Assembly (NCBI GenBank): GCA_003576805.1 | Contig: QEVM01000015.1 | Span: 1-57,304, forward strand | From: Pseudomonadota bacterium | GTDB taxonomy: Bacteria > Myxococcota_A > UBA9160 > PR03 | DNA length: 57,304 nt | Reading direction: 5' to 3' | Part shown: in pieces, positions 41,012 to 49,632 of the stretch | How the letters are laid out: each line of letters opens with the position of its first letter | Position numbering within the stretch: the stretch's first letter is position 1 | Notes under the pieces: model-generated | What the model was told of the DNA's origin: nothing | The model's database searches: none | The model's input: only the letters and a program-made list of their open reading frames with translations | Program-made: the position numbers and the translations under genes

Positions 41012-42274
41012 CTACTCGCTCGGGATGCGCTCGCCGCGCAGCAGATCGGCGAGCGTCTCGCGCGCGCGCACGAGGTGCGCCTTGCCGTCGTGCACGAGCA
41101 CCTCGGCCGGGCGCGGCTTGCCGTTGTAGTTGGACGCCATCACGAAGCCGTAGGCGCCCGCGCAGCCGATCACCAGGAAGTCGCCGACCTTCGCCTCGGG
41201 CAGCCGCTCGCTGCGCACCACGCCGCCGTCGTCCTGCGTGAAGATGTCGCCCGACTCGCAGAGCGGCCCGCCGACGACGACGTCGCGCAGCGGGCGCTCG
41301 GCCGCGCTGCCGTCCGCCGGCGCGACGGCCATCGGATGGTACGCGCCGTACAGGATCGGGCGCGCCAGCGCGTTGAAGCCGGCGTCGAGCAGATAGAAGT
41401 GGTTGGCGCCCTCGCGCTTCACGGCGCGGATCTCGGCGACGAGCCAGCCCGACTCGGCGACGAGATAGCGGCCCGGCTCGATCTCGAGCCGCACGGGATG
41501 GCCGAGGTCCTCGGCGAGCCGGCGCCGCTCGCCGTCCCAGATGCGGAAGTAGGCGTCGACGTCGACGTCGCGGTCCTCGTCGCGGTACGGCGTCGGCAGT
41601 CCGCCGCCCGCGCTGATCGCGGTGACGTCCGGTCCGACGCGCCGGGCGAAGCCGCAGCACGCCTTCGCGACGAGCGCGAGGTGCTCCATGTCGGCGCCCG
41701 AGCCGATGTGCACGTGCACGCCGGTGACGCGCAAACCCGCTCGCCGCGCGCGCGCGACGCAATCCTCCAAATCCTCGTGCCAGATGCCGTGCTTGCTGTG
41801 CTCGCCGCCGGTGTTGGTCTTGCGGCTGTGACCGTGGCCGAAGCCGGGGTTCACGCGCAGCGTGAGCTCGGCGCCGGGCGCGCGTTCGGCGAGCTGCTCG
41901 ATCATGTCGGGCGAGCCGCAGTTGACGGCGATGCCGTGCTCGGCGACGAGGTCGAGCGCGTCGCGGTCGAACACGTCCGCGGTGTAGACGATCGGCGGCG
42001 GATCGCCGCCCGCGCCGTAGCCGGCGGCGAACGCGCGCTGGATCTCGCCCGCGGACACCGCGTCCACCAGCACGCCGCGGCGCCGCATCAGGTCGAGCAC
42101 CGCGAGGTTGCCGTTCGCCTTCTGCGCGTAGCGCACCACGTCGAAGCGCGAGAGGCGCGCGATGCGCTCCGTGATCACCGCCGCGTCGTAGACGTAGGTG
42201 GGCGTCCCGAAGTCGCGCACGAGGTCGCGCACGGCGATGCCGGCGATCGCGGTCTGGAGCCTCGGACGACGCAT
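41012..42274 (-). CDS. lysA: Diaminopimelate decarboxylase
   Basis: A 420-residue PLP enzyme making lysine from meso-diaminopimelate. The PLP lysine is in VRYAQKANGN (about residue 52), phosphate-binding GVHVHIGSG and AGGGLPTPY lie in the barrel, LEIEPGRYLVAESG follows, and the C-terminal catalytic block is VVGGPLCESGD. The length is normal. Related ornithine/arginine decarboxylase-like enzymes share the fold, but the sequence order fits LysA best. The ATG at 42274 is the first in frame with the conserved N-terminus. Confidence 0.88.
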   Translation of the reverse strand: MRRPRLQTAIAGIAVRDLVRDFGTPTYVYDAAVITERIARLSRFDVVRYAQKANGNLAVLDLMRRRGVLVDAVSAGEIQRAFAAGYGAGGDPPPIVYTADVFDRDALDLVAEHGIAVNCGSPDMIEQLAERAPGAELTLRVNPGFGHGHSRKTNTGGEHSKHGIWHEDLEDCVARARRAGLRVTGVHVHIGSGADMEHLALVAKACCGFARRVGPDVTAISAGGGLPTPYRDEDRDVDVDAYFRIWDGERRRLAEDLGHPVRLEIEPGRYLVAESGWLVAEIRAVKREGANHFYLLDAGFNALARPILYGAYHPMAVAPADGSAAERPLRDVVVGGPLCESGDIFTQDDGGVVRSERLPEAKVGDFLVIGCAGAYGFVMASNYNGKPRPAEVLVHDGKAHLVRARETLADLLRGERIPSE

Positions 42275-42304
42275 GGCGCGCAGCCTACCAGAGCGCTCCG
42301 GGGC

Positions 42305-42973
42305 TCACACGCCGGGCGCTTCGAGCACTGCGAGCGCGCCCGCGTAGAGCCCGCGCTTGAGCGCCGCCAGCGTCGCGGGATCCTTGCCGGCCAGCTCGCG
42401 CGCGCGCTCGATCGCGCGCGGCAGCACCTCGGCTTCCGCGACGGCTTCGTCCACGATGCCGCGCGCGAGCGCGTCGGCGCCGCCGTAGCGGCGGCCGGTG
42501 ACGATCGCCTCGTGCGCCGCCTGCGCCGGCAGCCGTGCGGCGATCAGCGCCGTCATGCCCGGCTGCAGCGGCAGCCGCAGGTCCACCTCGGGCAGGCACA
42601 CGAAGCCGCGGTCGGCGCGCATCACGCGGAAGTCGTGCGCGAGCGCGAGCATCGCGCCGCCCGCGAAGGCGTGGCCGCCGATCGCGGCGACGGTCGCGCG
42701 CGGGAACGCGAGCACGCGCGCGAAGAGCCGGTGCACCTCGCGCAGGTACGCGCCGACCTCGGCCGCGCTGCGGCCCGCGAGCGCGTCGAGCGCGAGTCCG
42801 TTCGACCAGAACTTGCCGTCGCCCGTGGTGACGAGCGCGGCGGGTCCCTCGCTGCGCTCGACCTCGTCCAGCGCGGCGGAGAAGCGGCCGAGGAATTCGT
42901 TCGTGAAGCGGTTCTCGCCGTCGCGCATGCGCAGCACGCAGACGCCGCCGTCGTGTCGCTCGAGGTCGATCAT
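42305..42973 (-). CDS. Enoyl-CoA hydratase/isomerase family protein
   Basis: A 222-residue crotonase-fold enzyme. The oxyanion-hole segments are VTTGDGKFWSNGLALD and AIGGHAFAGGAMLALAHDFR. The usual hydratase Glu pair is not evident. The KFWSNGLxLD block and short length resemble delta3-delta2-enoyl-CoA isomerases, so an isomerase is more likely than a hydratase. The helical end (DALARGIVDEAVAEAEVLPR) is complete. It is convergent with nothing and divergent from the NfeD gene. Probably fatty-acid beta-oxidation. Confidence 0.8.
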   Translation of the reverse strand: MIDLERHDGGVCVLRMRDGENRFTNEFLGRFSAALDEVERSEGPAALVTTGDGKFWSNGLALDALAGRSAAEVGAYLREVHRLFARVLAFPRATVAAIGGHAFAGGAMLALAHDFRVMRADRGFVCLPEVDLRLPLQPGMTALIAARLPAQAAHEAIVTGRRYGGADALARGIVDEAVAEAEVLPRAIERARELAGKDPATLAALKRGLYAGALAVLEAPGV

Positions 42974-43029
42974 GGGCGGACAGGATAGGTGCTAGGCTGC
43001 GCACCGCGAGCGCGGAAGGGGGCGGAGCG

Positions 43030-43470
43030 ATGCCTTGGTGGGGCTGGATCGTCGTGGGCGCGGTGCTGCTCGGCGCCGAGCTGATCGCGATCCCGACCGA
43101 CTTCTTCCTCTTCTTCATCGGCGTGTCGGCGATCGCCGTGGGTCTGGTCGGGCTCGCGGGCGTCGCGCTCCCGGCGTGGGGACAGTGGGCGCTCTTCGGC
43201 GTGCTGTCGGTCGCCGCGGTCGCCGGCTTTCGCGTCCTCGCCAAGCGGCGCGCGCGCGGCGGCGCCGGCGCGCCGCGCGTCGACGACACGCTCGTCGGCG
43301 AGCTCGGCACCGCGAGCGAGGCGCTCGCGCCGGGCGGGGTCGGGCGCATCGAGCTGCGCGGCTCGCCGTGGTCGGCGCGCAACGTGGGCGACGCCGCGCT
43401 CCCCGCCGGCGCGCGCGTGCGCGTCGAGCGCGTCGAGGGCCTGACGCTGCTCGTGCGCCGCGCGGGCTGA
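43030..43470 (+). CDS. NfeD-like membrane protein
   Basis: A 146-residue short NfeD-type protein: three helices (WGWIVVGAVLLGAELIAIPT, FFLFFIGVSAIAVGLVGLAG, WALFGVLSVAAVAGFRVLA), then a soluble OB-fold domain (LVGELGTASEALAPGGVG, VRVERVEGLTLLV). NfeD proteins pair with SPFH/stomatin proteins in membrane microdomains, and indeed the stomatin gene starts 25 bases later. Confidence 0.88.
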   Translation: MPWWGWIVVGAVLLGAELIAIPTDFFLFFIGVSAIAVGLVGLAGVALPAWGQWALFGVLSVAAVAGFRVLAKRRARGGAGAPRVDDTLVGELGTASEALAPGGVGRIELRGSPWSARNVGDAALPAGARVRVERVEGLTLLVRRAG

Positions 43471-43495
43471 TCCCGAACTCCGCAGGAGGCTTTCC

Positions 43496-44425
43496 ATGGA
43501 GACCTTGCTCCCGGTCCTGGTGATCGTCGCGCTCGCGCTCTTCGTGATCGCGAGGACGGCGACCGTCGTGCCGCAGCAGAGCGCCTACGTGGTCGAGCGG
43601 CTCGGCAAGTACAGCCGCACGCTCTCCGCGGGCTTCCACATCCTGGTCCCCTTCGTCGAGCGCGTCGCGTACCGGCACTCGCTGAAGGAGAACGCGATCG
43701 ACATCCCCGAGCAGGTCTGCATCACGCGCGACAACGTGCAGGTGCACGTCGACGGCGTGCTCTATCTCAAGGTGCTGAACGCCGAGCTCGCGTCCTACGG
43801 CATCGCCGATTTCGTCTTCGCGATCATCCAGCTCGCGCAGACGACGCTGCGCTCGGAGGTCGGCAAGATCGATCTCGACCGCACCTTCGAGGAGCGCGGC
43901 CAGATCAACCAGCAGGTGGTGAGCGAGCTGGACAAGGCGTCGGAGCCCTGGGGCGTCAAGGTGCTGCGCTACGAGATCAAGAACATCACGCCGCCGGCGG
44001 ACGTGCTCTCCGCGATGGAGAAGCAGATGCGCGCCGAGCGCGAGAAGCGCGCGGTGATCCTCACCTCGGAGGGCGAGCGCGACGCCAAGATCAACTACGC
44101 CGAGGGCGAGAAGCAGCAGGTCATCAAGCAGTCGGAGGCGACGCAGCTCCAGCAGATCAACGAGGCGCGCGGCCAGGCCGAGGCGATCCAGGCGATCGCG
44201 GCCGCGACCGCCGAGGGCCTGCGCAAGGTCGCCGAGGCGCTCACTGCGCCGGGCGGCGCGGACGCCATGCAGCTGCGCATCGCGGAGCAGTGGGTCGCGC
44301 AGTTCGGCGAGCTCGCCAAGGCGGGCAACACGTACGTCGTGCCGGCCAATCTCGCGGACATCGGCAGCGTGATCGCGCTCGCGACCGGAATCGGGAAGCG
44401 GGAGGGCACGGGCGGCGCGCGCTGA
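43496..44425 (+). CDS. SPFH/band 7 stomatin-like protein (QmcA type)
   Basis: A 309-residue membrane-anchored protein. One N-terminal helix (LLPVLVIVALALFVIARTA) is followed by the SPFH domain (VPQQSAYVVERLGKYSRTL, GFHILVPFVERVAYRHSLKE, ITRDNVQVHVDGVLYLKV), then a coiled coil (KQMRAEREKRAVILTSEGER) and an Ala-rich end. AGGAGG precedes the ATG at 43496. Forms oligomeric microdomains with NfeD; linked to membrane protein quality control in relatives. Confidence 0.92.
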   Translation: METLLPVLVIVALALFVIARTATVVPQQSAYVVERLGKYSRTLSAGFHILVPFVERVAYRHSLKENAIDIPEQVCITRDNVQVHVDGVLYLKVLNAELASYGIADFVFAIIQLAQTTLRSEVGKIDLDRTFEERGQINQQVVSELDKASEPWGVKVLRYEIKNITPPADVLSAMEKQMRAEREKRAVILTSEGERDAKINYAEGEKQQVIKQSEATQLQQINEARGQAEAIQAIAAATAEGLRKVAEALTAPGGADAMQLRIAEQWVAQFGELAKAGNTYVVPANLADIGSVIALATGIGKREGTGGAR

Positions 44426-44564
44426 TCGCAGATCGCTTCTCGACCCCGGCTTCTTGCAAAGATTGCAATGCGGGCCGATCGGGGTCTGCCGTACGCGAAC
44501 GAAGGCGCCCGACACGGACCGGCGAAAGCGGATCGATCCCAGGTTCGCGCTAAGTTGCCCCCCG

Positions 44565-46784
44565 ATGTCGCGATGGTCGCTCGGCCGCGGTGCCACCCTG
44601 AGCCTGCTGATTGCGGGCGTGCTGATCGTCTCGCTCGCGAGCCTGCTGCTCCGCGAGACGCGCCAGCTCCTCGAGGCGCACGCCTGGGTGCGCCACACGC
44701 TCGAGGTGCTGATGGCCGCGCAGGAGGTGCGGACCGCGCTCACGACGGCGGAGTCCGTCTCGCGCGGCTACGCGCTGATCGGCGACGAGACGCTCGCCCA
44801 CTCCTACGACGAGTCCGCGGAGCGGGTCCGTCACGGCTTGGCGACGCTGCACACGCTCGCGGCGGAACGCGCGCTGCCGCAGCAGCAGCTCGCGCAGCTC
44901 GAGCAGGCGGCGAGCGCGAAGCTCGCCTGGTCGGGCGACGTGATCGAGCTGCGGCGCCGCGGTGGCGAGCCCGCCGCGGTGGAGAAGATCCAGACCGGGC
45001 TCGGCCTGGGGCTGATGAAGCAGGCGCTCGCGGCCAGCCGTGCCTTCGAAGACGCAGAGCGCGCGACGCTCCAGGAGCGCATCGACGCGCGCGAGCGGCA
45101 GTCGCGCAGCCTGAACGCGCTCGCGGCCGCGCTCGGCGGGCTCGGCGTCCTGATGCTCGGCGGCGCGGCGTACCTGCTGAATCGCAGCTTCACGAGCCAG
45201 GCGGCCGCCGAGCGGCTCGCGCGGCTCGAGGCGACGCGCCTCCAGGTGACGTTGCAGAGCTGCGGCGACGGGCTCATCGCCACCGATCCCGTCGGCCAGA
45301 TCGTGTTCATGAACCCGGTGGCGCAGGCGCTCACCGGCTGGCGTCAGGAAGACGCGCGCGGCCTGCCGCTCGACCACGTGTTCCGCATCGTGAACGAGTT
45401 CACGCGCGAGACGGTCGAGAGCCCCCTCGGCAAGGTGCTGCGCGAGGGCAAGGTCGTCGGGCTCGCGAACCACACGACGCTGATCGCGCGCGACGGCACC
45501 GAGCGGCCGATCGACGACAGCGGCGCGCCCATCCTCGACGAGCAGGGCGAGCTGCACGGCATGATCCTGGTGTTCCGCGACGTCAGCAGCCGCAAGCTCT
45601 CGGAGCAGGCGCGCGAGCGGCTGCTGCGGGCCGAAGCCGAGCGCGACGCGTCGCTCGCGGCGAACCGCGCCAAGGACGACTTCCTCGCCGTGCTCTCGCA
45701 CGAGCTGCGCAACCCGCTCGCCGCGATGCTCGGCTGGGTCGAGGTGCTGAAGAGCGGCGCGCTCGGCTCGGCCGAGCTGGCGCGCGCGATCGGCGCGATC
45801 GAGCGCAGCGCGCTCCAGCAGCGCCGGCTGGTGTCGGACCTGCTCGACGTCTCGCGCATCATCGCCGACCGGCTGCCGATCGAACGCGGCCCGCTCGACC
45901 TCGACGCGCTGGTGGCGTCGTCGGTGGCGTCGCACCGCAGCGACGCGGAGGCGCGCGGCGTGCTGCTCTCGCACACGGGCGCGGGCGGCCCGCTGCTCGT
46001 CGCGGGCGATCCCGAACGCCTCGACCAGGTGATCGGCAACCTGGTGTCGAACGCGCTCAAGTTCACCGACCCGGGCGGCCGCGTGGAGGTCGCGCTCCAG
46101 CGCATCGACGGGCGCGCCCGCATCCACGTGTCCGACACCGGGATCGGCATGAGCCGCGAGCAGCTCGATCGCATCTTCGACCGCTTCTGGCAGGCCGCGA
46201 GCTCGCGCGTGCGCCGCCAGGAGGGCCTCGGCCTCGGGCTCGCGATCGTGCAGCACATCGTGAACGGCCACGAGGGAACCGTGCGCGCCGAGAGCGATGG
46301 CGTCGGGCTCGGTGCGCGCTTCATCGTCGAGATCCCGCTCGAGACCGGCGTCGCGCCGCGCACGTCGCCGCCGCCGCCGCGCGCGGACGCCTTGGAGCGC
46401 ACGCTGGCGGGCGTGCGCGTGCTGCTCGTGGACGACGAGGCGGAGGGGCGCGAGGCGCTGGCGATGCTGCTCACCGTGCGCGGCGCGCAGGTGCGCGAAG
46501 CGGACTCCGCGGCCGCCGCGATGCGCGAGCTGGCGGCGGGCGCCTTCGACATCGTCGTCACCGACATCGCGATGCCGCGCCAGGACGGCTACGCGCTGCT
46601 CGCGCAGATCCGCCAGCTCGACAAGGAGCGGGCGCGCCGCACGCCGGCGCTCGCGGTCACCGGCTTCGCGACGCGCGAGGACCGCGAGGCGGTGCTCGGC
46701 GCGGGCTTCGACGGCCACGTCGCCAAGCCCGTCGAGGTCGAGGCGCTCGTGCGGCGCGTGCTCGACGTGCTGCGCAGCGGCTAG
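44565..46784 (+). CDS. CHASE3-PAS hybrid sensor histidine kinase
   Basis: A 739-residue membrane kinase with a C-terminal receiver. The first helix (GATLSLLIAGVLIVSLASLL) and a second near 190 (ALAAALGGLGVLMLGGAAYL) frame a CHASE3-like helical periplasmic domain (TALTTAESVSRGYALIGDE). Next are a PAS domain (LQSCGDGLIATDPVGQIVFM), HisKA with the phosphorylated His in FLAVLSHELRNPLAAMLGW, and an ATP lid region (DQVIGNLVSNALKFTDPGG, GLGLGLAIVQHIV). The receiver has acceptor Asp in IVVTDIAMPRQDG, with DDEAEG as acidic pocket. No DNA-binding output is nearby. Start ATG 44565 begins at the first helix. Its end overlaps a convergent gene. Confidence 0.92.
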   Translation: MSRWSLGRGATLSLLIAGVLIVSLASLLLRETRQLLEAHAWVRHTLEVLMAAQEVRTALTTAESVSRGYALIGDETLAHSYDESAERVRHGLATLHTLAAERALPQQQLAQLEQAASAKLAWSGDVIELRRRGGEPAAVEKIQTGLGLGLMKQALAASRAFEDAERATLQERIDARERQSRSLNALAAALGGLGVLMLGGAAYLLNRSFTSQAAAERLARLEATRLQVTLQSCGDGLIATDPVGQIVFMNPVAQALTGWRQEDARGLPLDHVFRIVNEFTRETVESPLGKVLREGKVVGLANHTTLIARDGTERPIDDSGAPILDEQGELHGMILVFRDVSSRKLSEQARERLLRAEAERDASLAANRAKDDFLAVLSHELRNPLAAMLGWVEVLKSGALGSAELARAIGAIERSALQQRRLVSDLLDVSRIIADRLPIERGPLDLDALVASSVASHRSDAEARGVLLSHTGAGGPLLVAGDPERLDQVIGNLVSNALKFTDPGGRVEVALQRIDGRARIHVSDTGIGMSREQLDRIFDRFWQAASSRVRRQEGLGLGLAIVQHIVNGHEGTVRAESDGVGLGARFIVEIPLETGVAPRTSPPPPRADALERTLAGVRVLLVDDEAEGREALAMLLTVRGAQVREADSAAAAMRELAAGAFDIVVTDIAMPRQDGYALLAQIRQLDKERARRTPALAVTGFATREDREAVLGAGFDGHVAKPVEVEALVRRVLDVLRSG

Positions 46785-47562
46785 TCGAGGCGGCGCGCGA
46801 GGCGACCGCCGCGAGGCCGCACGCGACGAGCGCGAGCGTCGCGGGCTCGGGGATCGGCACCACCGAGAGCGCGGTGAGCGTGCCGCGCACGTCATTCCCG
46901 ACGAAGTTGGTGTCGATCACGCCGAGCGAGAAGGACCCGGAGCCCCAGGCCGCCAGCGCGAGCGGGACGTCGGCGAGGCTCGTCGACGACAGGACGGCGC
47001 CGCTCGAGTCCTCCAAGAGGAAGCCGAGCGAAGCGATCTCGAGTGCGCCGCTGCCGCCGATCGCGCCGGCGGAGACGACCGCGTTCGCGAAGGCGTGGAG
47101 CGTATCGTCGCTCGCGTTCCGCACCTCGAGCTGGTATCCGACCGGAGCCGGGTCCGGCGGCAGCAGCGGACCGGCGTCGAGCACGTAGTTGCCGACCTCT
47201 GCGCGCAGCGCGCCGGGCGGCGTCTCGAAGACGTAGCGAGCCGACTGCGAGTCCGAGTCCGCGGGCGCTTGCGCGACGTCGAAGATCGCGTAGCCGCGCA
47301 GGATTGCGCCCGGCGCGACCGACCCGTCGAAGAGCGGATCGAAGCCCGGGATGCCGGCGTAGCCGTCGTCGACCTGCTCGACGACGCCTTCGAACTCGAT
47401 CCGGATCAGCGCGGCCCGCGCGGCGAGCGGCAGCCAAGAGAGGGCGACGACCATTCCCACGAGGAATCCCATCCCCAGACGGATTCCCATCCCCGGACGG
47501 GTTCCCATCCCCGGACGGGTTCCCATTCCTAGACGGATCTTCAGACAGCCACGGGTCAGCAT
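46657..47562 (-). CDS. PEP-CTERM exported protein with repeat-extended signal and overlapping tail
   Basis: From the ATG at 47562 (GGGAG six bases upstream) the first 32 residues carry a six-residue repeat (RLGMGT, RPGMGT, RPGMGI, RLGMGF) encoded by an 18-base tandem repeat. The hydrophobic part is FLVGMVVALSWLPLAARA. The body is beta-rich (IRIEFEGVVEQVDDGYAGIP, LRGYAIFDVAQAPADSDS). The PEP-CTERM signal is IPEPATLALVACGLAAVASR. Normally the protein should end a few residues later, but here the frame runs on for about 45 Arg/Ala-rich residues, overlapping the kinase gene end by 128 bases. A lost stop is likely. A shorter start at 47472 would skip the repeats. Confidence 0.65.
   Translation of the reverse strand: MLTRGCLKIRLGMGTRPGMGTRPGMGIRLGMGFLVGMVVALSWLPLAARAALIRIEFEGVVEQVDDGYAGIPGFDPLFDGSVAPGAILRGYAIFDVAQAPADSDSQSARYVFETPPGALRAEVGNYVLDAGPLLPPDPAPVGYQLEVRNASDDTLHAFANAVVSAGAIGGSGALEIASLGFLLEDSSGAVLSSTSLADVPLALAAWGSGSFSLGVIDTNFVGNDVRGTLTALSVVPIPEPATLALVACGLAAVASRAASTSRCAARRARAARAPRPRRAWRRGRRSPRRAPPRGPRASRSR
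47467..47538. repeat. Four tandem copies of an 18-base unit
   Basis: Units at 47467-47484, 47485-47502, 47503-47520 and 47521-47538, each of type TCCCATCCCCGGACGGGT; the middle two are identical and the outer two differ at 2-4 positions. The unit is a multiple of three and lies inside the signal-peptide region of the PEP-CTERM gene, so copy changes keep the frame. Confidence 0.85.
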
Positions 47563-47666
47563 GCGAGTCTCCCAGATTCAGCAGCGCTGATCGAACACCA
47601 GCGGCGGATGCCGAGTCGACACGAGAGTGGATCGGCCGGGCCGTCGGCGGCGATCGCGCGCCGGGC

Positions 47667-48863
47667 TCACGCCCAAGGCGCCGAGCCGGGGTCCTTCAGC
47701 AGCCGCCGCGCCACCACCATGCGGTGTACCTCGTCGGGGCCGTCGTAGATGCGCGCGTAGCGCGCCTCGCGGTACATGCGCTCGAGCGGCGTGTCGCTCG
47801 TCACGCCGAGCGCGCCGTGCACCTGGATGGCGCGGTCGATCACGTCGTGCAGCACGCGCGCGCCCCAGAACTTGATCAGCGAGATCTCGACGCGCGCCTC
47901 GCTGCCCTGGTCCATCGTCATGGCGGCATCGAGCGTCATCAAACGCGCGGCCTGGATCTCGGCGGCCGACTCGGCGACGAAGCGCTGGATCTCGCCCTTC
48001 TCGGCGAGCAGCGAGCCGTGCGCCCAGCGGCGATTGGCGCGCTCGCACATCAGCTCGAAGGCGCGCTGCGCCTGGCCGAGCCAGCGCATGCAATGGAAGA
48101 TGCGGCCGGGTCCGAGCCGCTTCTGCGCGATGAAGAAGCCCTGGCCGCGCTTGCCGAGCAGGTTCTCCTGCGGCACGCGCACGCCGCGCAGGCGGATCTC
48201 GCAGTGACCGCCGCCGGTGTGGCCCATCGTCGGCACGACGCGCACGATCTCGTAGCCGGGCGCGTCGGTCGGCACGAGGATCGCGGAGAACTGCGACCAG
48301 CGGTCGGGCGCGTCGGGCTCGGTCTTGCAGAACATCGTGGTGAAGGCCGCGCGGTTGGCGCCGCTCGTGAACCACTTGTGCGCGTCGATCACCCACTCGC
48401 CGCCCTCGAGCACGGCGCTCGACTGCATCAGCGTCGGATCGGAGCCCGCCACCTCGGGCTCGGTGAGCCCGACCGAGGGATAGAGGTCGCCGGCGACGAG
48501 CGGCTCGAGCCAGCGCCGCTTCTGCTCGGCCGTGCCGAACAGGTGCAGCATGATCGAGTCCTGCATCGACAGCGAGCCGACCGCCGCCTGTCCCCAATGC
48601 GAGCGCCCGATGATCTCGTTGAGATACACGAAGTGCATGAACGGCACGCCCTGGCCGCCGATCTCGACCGGATGGCCGAGCGCCCAGAGGCCTTGCTCCT
48701 TCGCGCGCGCCTTGAGCCGCGCCATCGTTCCGTCGCGGCGCGCGGTGGGCTCGTGCTCCTCCCGCTCGAGCTCCGGCTCGGCGGGAATCACCTCGCCGTC
48801 GATGAACTTGCGCATGCGCTCGCGCAGCGCGCGCACCTCGTCCGTGAGTCCGTAGCTTCCCAT
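47667..48863 (-). CDS. Acyl-CoA dehydrogenase (ACAD10/11-like)
   Basis: A 398-residue flavoenzyme of fatty-acid beta-oxidation. Blocks in order: LRERMRKFIDGEVIPAEPEL, YPSVGLTEPEVAGSDPTLMQ (FAD/substrate), WVIDAHKWFTSGA, KRLGPGRIFHCMRWLGQA and ALGVTSDTPLERMYREARYA. The C-terminal motif is IYDGPDEVHRMV, in which Asp stands where many acyl-CoA dehydrogenases have Glu (IYEGTSE); this is typical of the ACAD10/11 branch, which handles long or branched substrates. GGAGG eight bases before the ATG at 48861-48863 fixes the start. Confidence 0.9.
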   Translation of the reverse strand: MGSYGLTDEVRALRERMRKFIDGEVIPAEPELEREEHEPTARRDGTMARLKARAKEQGLWALGHPVEIGGQGVPFMHFVYLNEIIGRSHWGQAAVGSLSMQDSIMLHLFGTAEQKRRWLEPLVAGDLYPSVGLTEPEVAGSDPTLMQSSAVLEGGEWVIDAHKWFTSGANRAAFTTMFCKTEPDAPDRWSQFSAILVPTDAPGYEIVRVVPTMGHTGGGHCEIRLRGVRVPQENLLGKRGQGFFIAQKRLGPGRIFHCMRWLGQAQRAFELMCERANRRWAHGSLLAEKGEIQRFVAESAAEIQAARLMTLDAAMTMDQGSEARVEISLIKFWGARVLHDVIDRAIQVHGALGVTSDTPLERMYREARYARIYDGPDEVHRMVVARRLLKDPGSAPWA

Positions 48864-48921
48864 CGCGGTGTCCTCCACGGCGCGCAGAGTAGCCACGCGG
48901 CCGGGAGCACCGCAGCGCGCG

Positions 48922-49632
48922 TCAGGCGGGGCGGGGCCCTGCGAGCGTGCAGCCGCTCGCGACGCCGCAGACGGGCGCGCCGTCGTCGTCCCCGTCGTCG
49001 TCCGGCGCGAGCTCGCCGTCGTGGGCGACCGCGATGCCGATTCGCACGGCCTCCGCGGACACGAGCTCCGCGAGAGCCGCCGCCGCGGCCGCGTGGAACG
49101 ACGCCGGCGCGGCGGCGACGACGCGCGCCGCGAAGCGCGGCAGCCAGCGCGCGAGGTGGTCGCCGAGCAGCCGCTCGTACGCGGTGCGCGCGATCTCCGC
49201 GCGCTCGCTCCAGCCTTCGCCCAGCGCGTACGCCTCCTTCAGCGACAGCAACGACGCCAGCTCGCACTCGGTCGCGACGTGATCGGGCGGGCCGTGCGCC
49301 GGCTCGACGCCGAACGCGCACAAGAAGCCGGCGAGGTCCGCGAGGTCGGTCGGGGCGATCCGCCGCGCGTCGGCGTAGGCCGTCTCGCGGCAGGCGACCG
49401 CGCCGGCGCGGGTGCCGAGAAGCTGCTCGTGCTGCTCGGCGAGCTGCGCGTTCGCGGCGCCGAGCGCGGCGCACGCCGCGGCGAGGGTCTGCTCCAGCGC
49501 GCCCGCGCTGCGCGCGCGCCAGGCGGCGAGATCGGCCGCGAGCGCCTCGGGGTCGGCGCGCGGCGCGAACGCGCGGGCGGCGCTGCGAAAGGCGTGGGCG
49601 CGCTCGACCGCGCTGCGCATCGCATCGCTCAT
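48922..49632 (-). CDS. TorD/DmsD-type chaperone for the molybdoenzyme
   Basis: A 236-residue all-helical cytoplasmic protein. The family pattern is visible in YADARRIAPTDLADLAGFLC, AFGVEPAHGPPDHVATECEL (cf. E-x-PDHxxxELEF of TorD-like proteins) and MxxLxxKEAYAL-like sequence SLLSLKEAYALGEG. An Asp-rich tail (ELAPDDDGDDDG) ends in CGVASGCTLAG. These chaperones insert the cofactor into the catalytic subunit and guard its Tat signal. The ATG overlaps the stop of the heme-subunit gene (ATGA at 49629-49632), so it is the last gene of the operon. Confidence 0.75.
   Translation of the reverse strand: MSDAMRSAVERAHAFRSAARAFAPRADPEALAADLAAWRARSAGALEQTLAAACAALGAANAQLAEQHEQLLGTRAGAVACRETAYADARRIAPTDLADLAGFLCAFGVEPAHGPPDHVATECELASLLSLKEAYALGEGWSERAEIARTAYERLLGDHLARWLPRFAARVVAAAPASFHAAAAAALAELVSAEAVRIGIAVAHDGELAPDDDGDDDGAPVCGVASGCTLAGPRPA

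Noticed and set aside
40352..42988. Plus-strand open frame of about 880 codons
   Set aside because: Shadow of the Hsp20, lysA and enoyl-CoA hydratase genes, with no domain of its own.
44550..46895. Long minus-strand open frame opposite the histidine kinase
   Set aside because: Shadow frame; the plus strand encodes a full kinase with all motifs.
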